Positions 6,450 to 7,195 of a DNA stretch of 7,195 nucleotides are shown here, in pieces. A program made the translations under genes and the position numbers. The stretch lies in contig PMBA01000450.1 in the NCBI GenBank assembly GCA_003152795.1, forward strand, positions 1 through 7,195, read 5' to 3'. The DNA is from Acidobacteriaceae bacterium. GTDB lineage: Bacteria > Acidobacteriota > Terriglobia > Terriglobales > Acidobacteriaceae. Numbering within the stretch: position 1 is the first letter of the stretch; every line of letters begins with the position of its first letter. Below the pieces are notes generated by a model, which had not been told where the DNA came from, did no database searches, and saw nothing but the letters and a program-made list of their open reading frames with translations.

Positions 6450-6477
6450 TTTGTACCATCCGGCTCTCGGGGTGCAA
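6450..6477 (-). promoter_or_regulatory. Weak sigma70-like promoter candidate for the TIR fragment
   Basis: On the minus strand TTGCAC (6472-6477) is followed after 16 nt by TACAAA (6450-6455), about 22 nt before the TIR ATG. The match to consensus is poor in the -35 box, and such matches arise by chance. The whole TIR/SLOG gap (6432-6605, 174 bp) must hold the signals for both divergent genes. I see no convincing promoter for the SLOG gene, no terminator and no RNA gene in it. Confidence 0.2.
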
Positions 6478-6605
6478 CAGACTTGCCGCGTCGTTCATCA
6501 GCAAGCAGACGACGGAGATGGCGTGAATCCGGCAACTCGGTTGTTTGTAACATCGCCGGTTTTGGTCGCCAGCGCCATGATCGCTGTGGTAAAAGAATGT
6601 AACTC

Positions 6606-7195
6606 ATGGTGGTACAGATGGCTGATTTTGAATCAATTCCGTACCGCATCCGCATTGGGGTCACTGGCCATCGGAAACTGGACGATCCGGCGGCGATGCA
6701 GGCGCTGGTCAAGAAGGCCATCGACGCCGAAGTCGAAAAACTGTTTCCGGAGGAGTCGAGGCGGAACATCGAGCGCGTCCGGCGCGCGGGAACGACTGCG
6801 ATTTCGTTTCGCGTTCTGAGCCCGCTGGCTGAGGGGGCGGACCGCGTGGTGGCGCGTGCGGTTCTTTCCGATCCAGACGCGCGTCTCGATGTCGTCCTTC
6901 CCCTGGCGCTCGAAGACTACCTCGAGGACTTTGCAACCGAAGAGTCCCGGAAGGAGTTTGAGGAACTGCTCAGCCGTTGCAGAAAGCCGGTTCCTCTGCG
7001 GATGCGGCGGATTCAAGACGACCGCCGCGATCCGGGCGACCAGGCGGAACTACGCCGCGCCGCTTACAGCCAAGTGGGGCAGTATGTAGTGGATCATTGC
7101 GACGTCCTCATCGCTGTTTGGGACGGCCAACCGTCGCGCGGCCGCGGTGGTACGGCCGCGATCGCCCAGTACGCCCAAGAGCAGAATCGCCCGAT
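6606..7195 (+). CDS. SLOG-type nucleotide-binding protein, N-terminal part, runs off right edge
   Basis: This plus-strand frame is open to the window edge (196 complete codons, no stop), with an in-frame TAA at 6600-6602 just before it. Numbering from the ATG at 6606, a Rossmann-like first strand and loop IRIGVTGHRKL (15-25) is followed by SPLAEGADRVVA (72-83), LDVVLPL (94-100), an acidic DYLEDF stretch, CDVLIAVWDG (165-174) and a glycine-rich GRGGTA (179-184). This order matches the SLOG superfamily (LOG/DprA-like folds that sense or process nucleotide-derived ligands), whose members are linked to TIR, SLATT and CBASS-like conflict systems. The start may instead be the ATG at 6618 (MADFES); neither has a strong ribosome site. 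It is transcribed divergently from the truncated TIR gene. The missing C-terminal part, often an effector or membrane domain in such proteins, would define its role. Confidence 0.78.
   Translation, partial: MVVQMADFESIPYRIRIGVTGHRKLDDPAAMQALVKKAIDAEVEKLFPEESRRNIERVRRAGTTAISFRVLSPLAEGADRVVARAVLSDPDARLDVVLPLALEDYLEDFATEESRKEFEELLSRCRKPVPLRMRRIQDDRRDPGDQAELRRAAYSQVGQYVVDHCDVLIAVWDGQPSRGRGGTAAIAQYAQEQNRP

Noticed and set aside
6428..7016. Minus-strand frames opposite the SLOG gene and the divergent gap
   Set aside because: They overlap a plus-strand frame with clear SLOG motifs; their products are basic and lack domains.
1..7195. CRISPR array, tRNA or rRNA genes
   Set aside because: I saw no regularly spaced repeats and no tRNA-like cloverleaf or rRNA segment on either strand.

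Overview
The window looks like moderately GC-rich chromosomal DNA from a free-living plant-polysaccharide degrader. By family resemblance, not by any search, I would guess a soil acidobacterium (Acidobacteriota). The reasons are exported glycosidases and esterases packed on one strand, Zn-ribbon/TIR and SLOG-type proteins, and fragments resembling an IS1182-type transposase and a RepA-like ATPase.

Layout, left to right: (i) 1-59, minus strand, a fragment resembling the middle of a transposase, running off the left edge. (ii) 92-478, minus, a small four-helix membrane protein of unknown function. (iii) 521-664, minus, a likely N-terminal shard of an AAA_25/RepA-like ATPase lying just behind the next gene. 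(iv) 677-1747, minus, a secreted esterase D/feruloyl-esterase-type alpha/beta hydrolase. (v) 1751-1888, a non-coding gap with a perfect 9-bp tandem repeat and a GC-rich foldable segment. (vi) 1889-4291, minus, a secreted GH31 glycosidase, best read as an alpha-xylosidase. (vii) 4372-5772, minus, a secreted GH27 glycosidase (alpha-galactosidase or beta-L-arabinopyranosidase type). (viii) 5811-6173, minus, the last ~120 codons of a GH29 alpha-L-fucosidase, carrying two opposite frameshifts. (ix) 6174-6428, minus, the first ~85 codons of a Zn-ribbon/TIR protein, fused directly to the fucosidase remnant. (x) 6606-7195, plus, the start of a SLOG-type nucleotide-binding protein, running off the right edge.

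The core is a minus-strand side-chain-trimming operon: fucosidase (now dead), GH27, GH31 and esterase. All three intact products carry export signals, so they probably act in the periplasm or outside on hemicellulose oligosaccharides. Fucosidase plus alpha-xylosidase suggests xyloglucan, but xyloglucan galactose is beta-linked, so the GH27 does not fit neatly.

The most notable event is at the right border. A deletion appears to have removed the 5' three quarters of the fucosidase gene and the 3' part of a TIR gene, joining the two near 6174. The glycosidase operon now lies directly downstream of the TIR gene's start signals, opposite a divergent SLOG gene. The TIR/SLOG pair may be the wreck of a nucleotide-signalling or defence module. 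The left border also carries gene fragments, so both flanks of the operon look rearranged.
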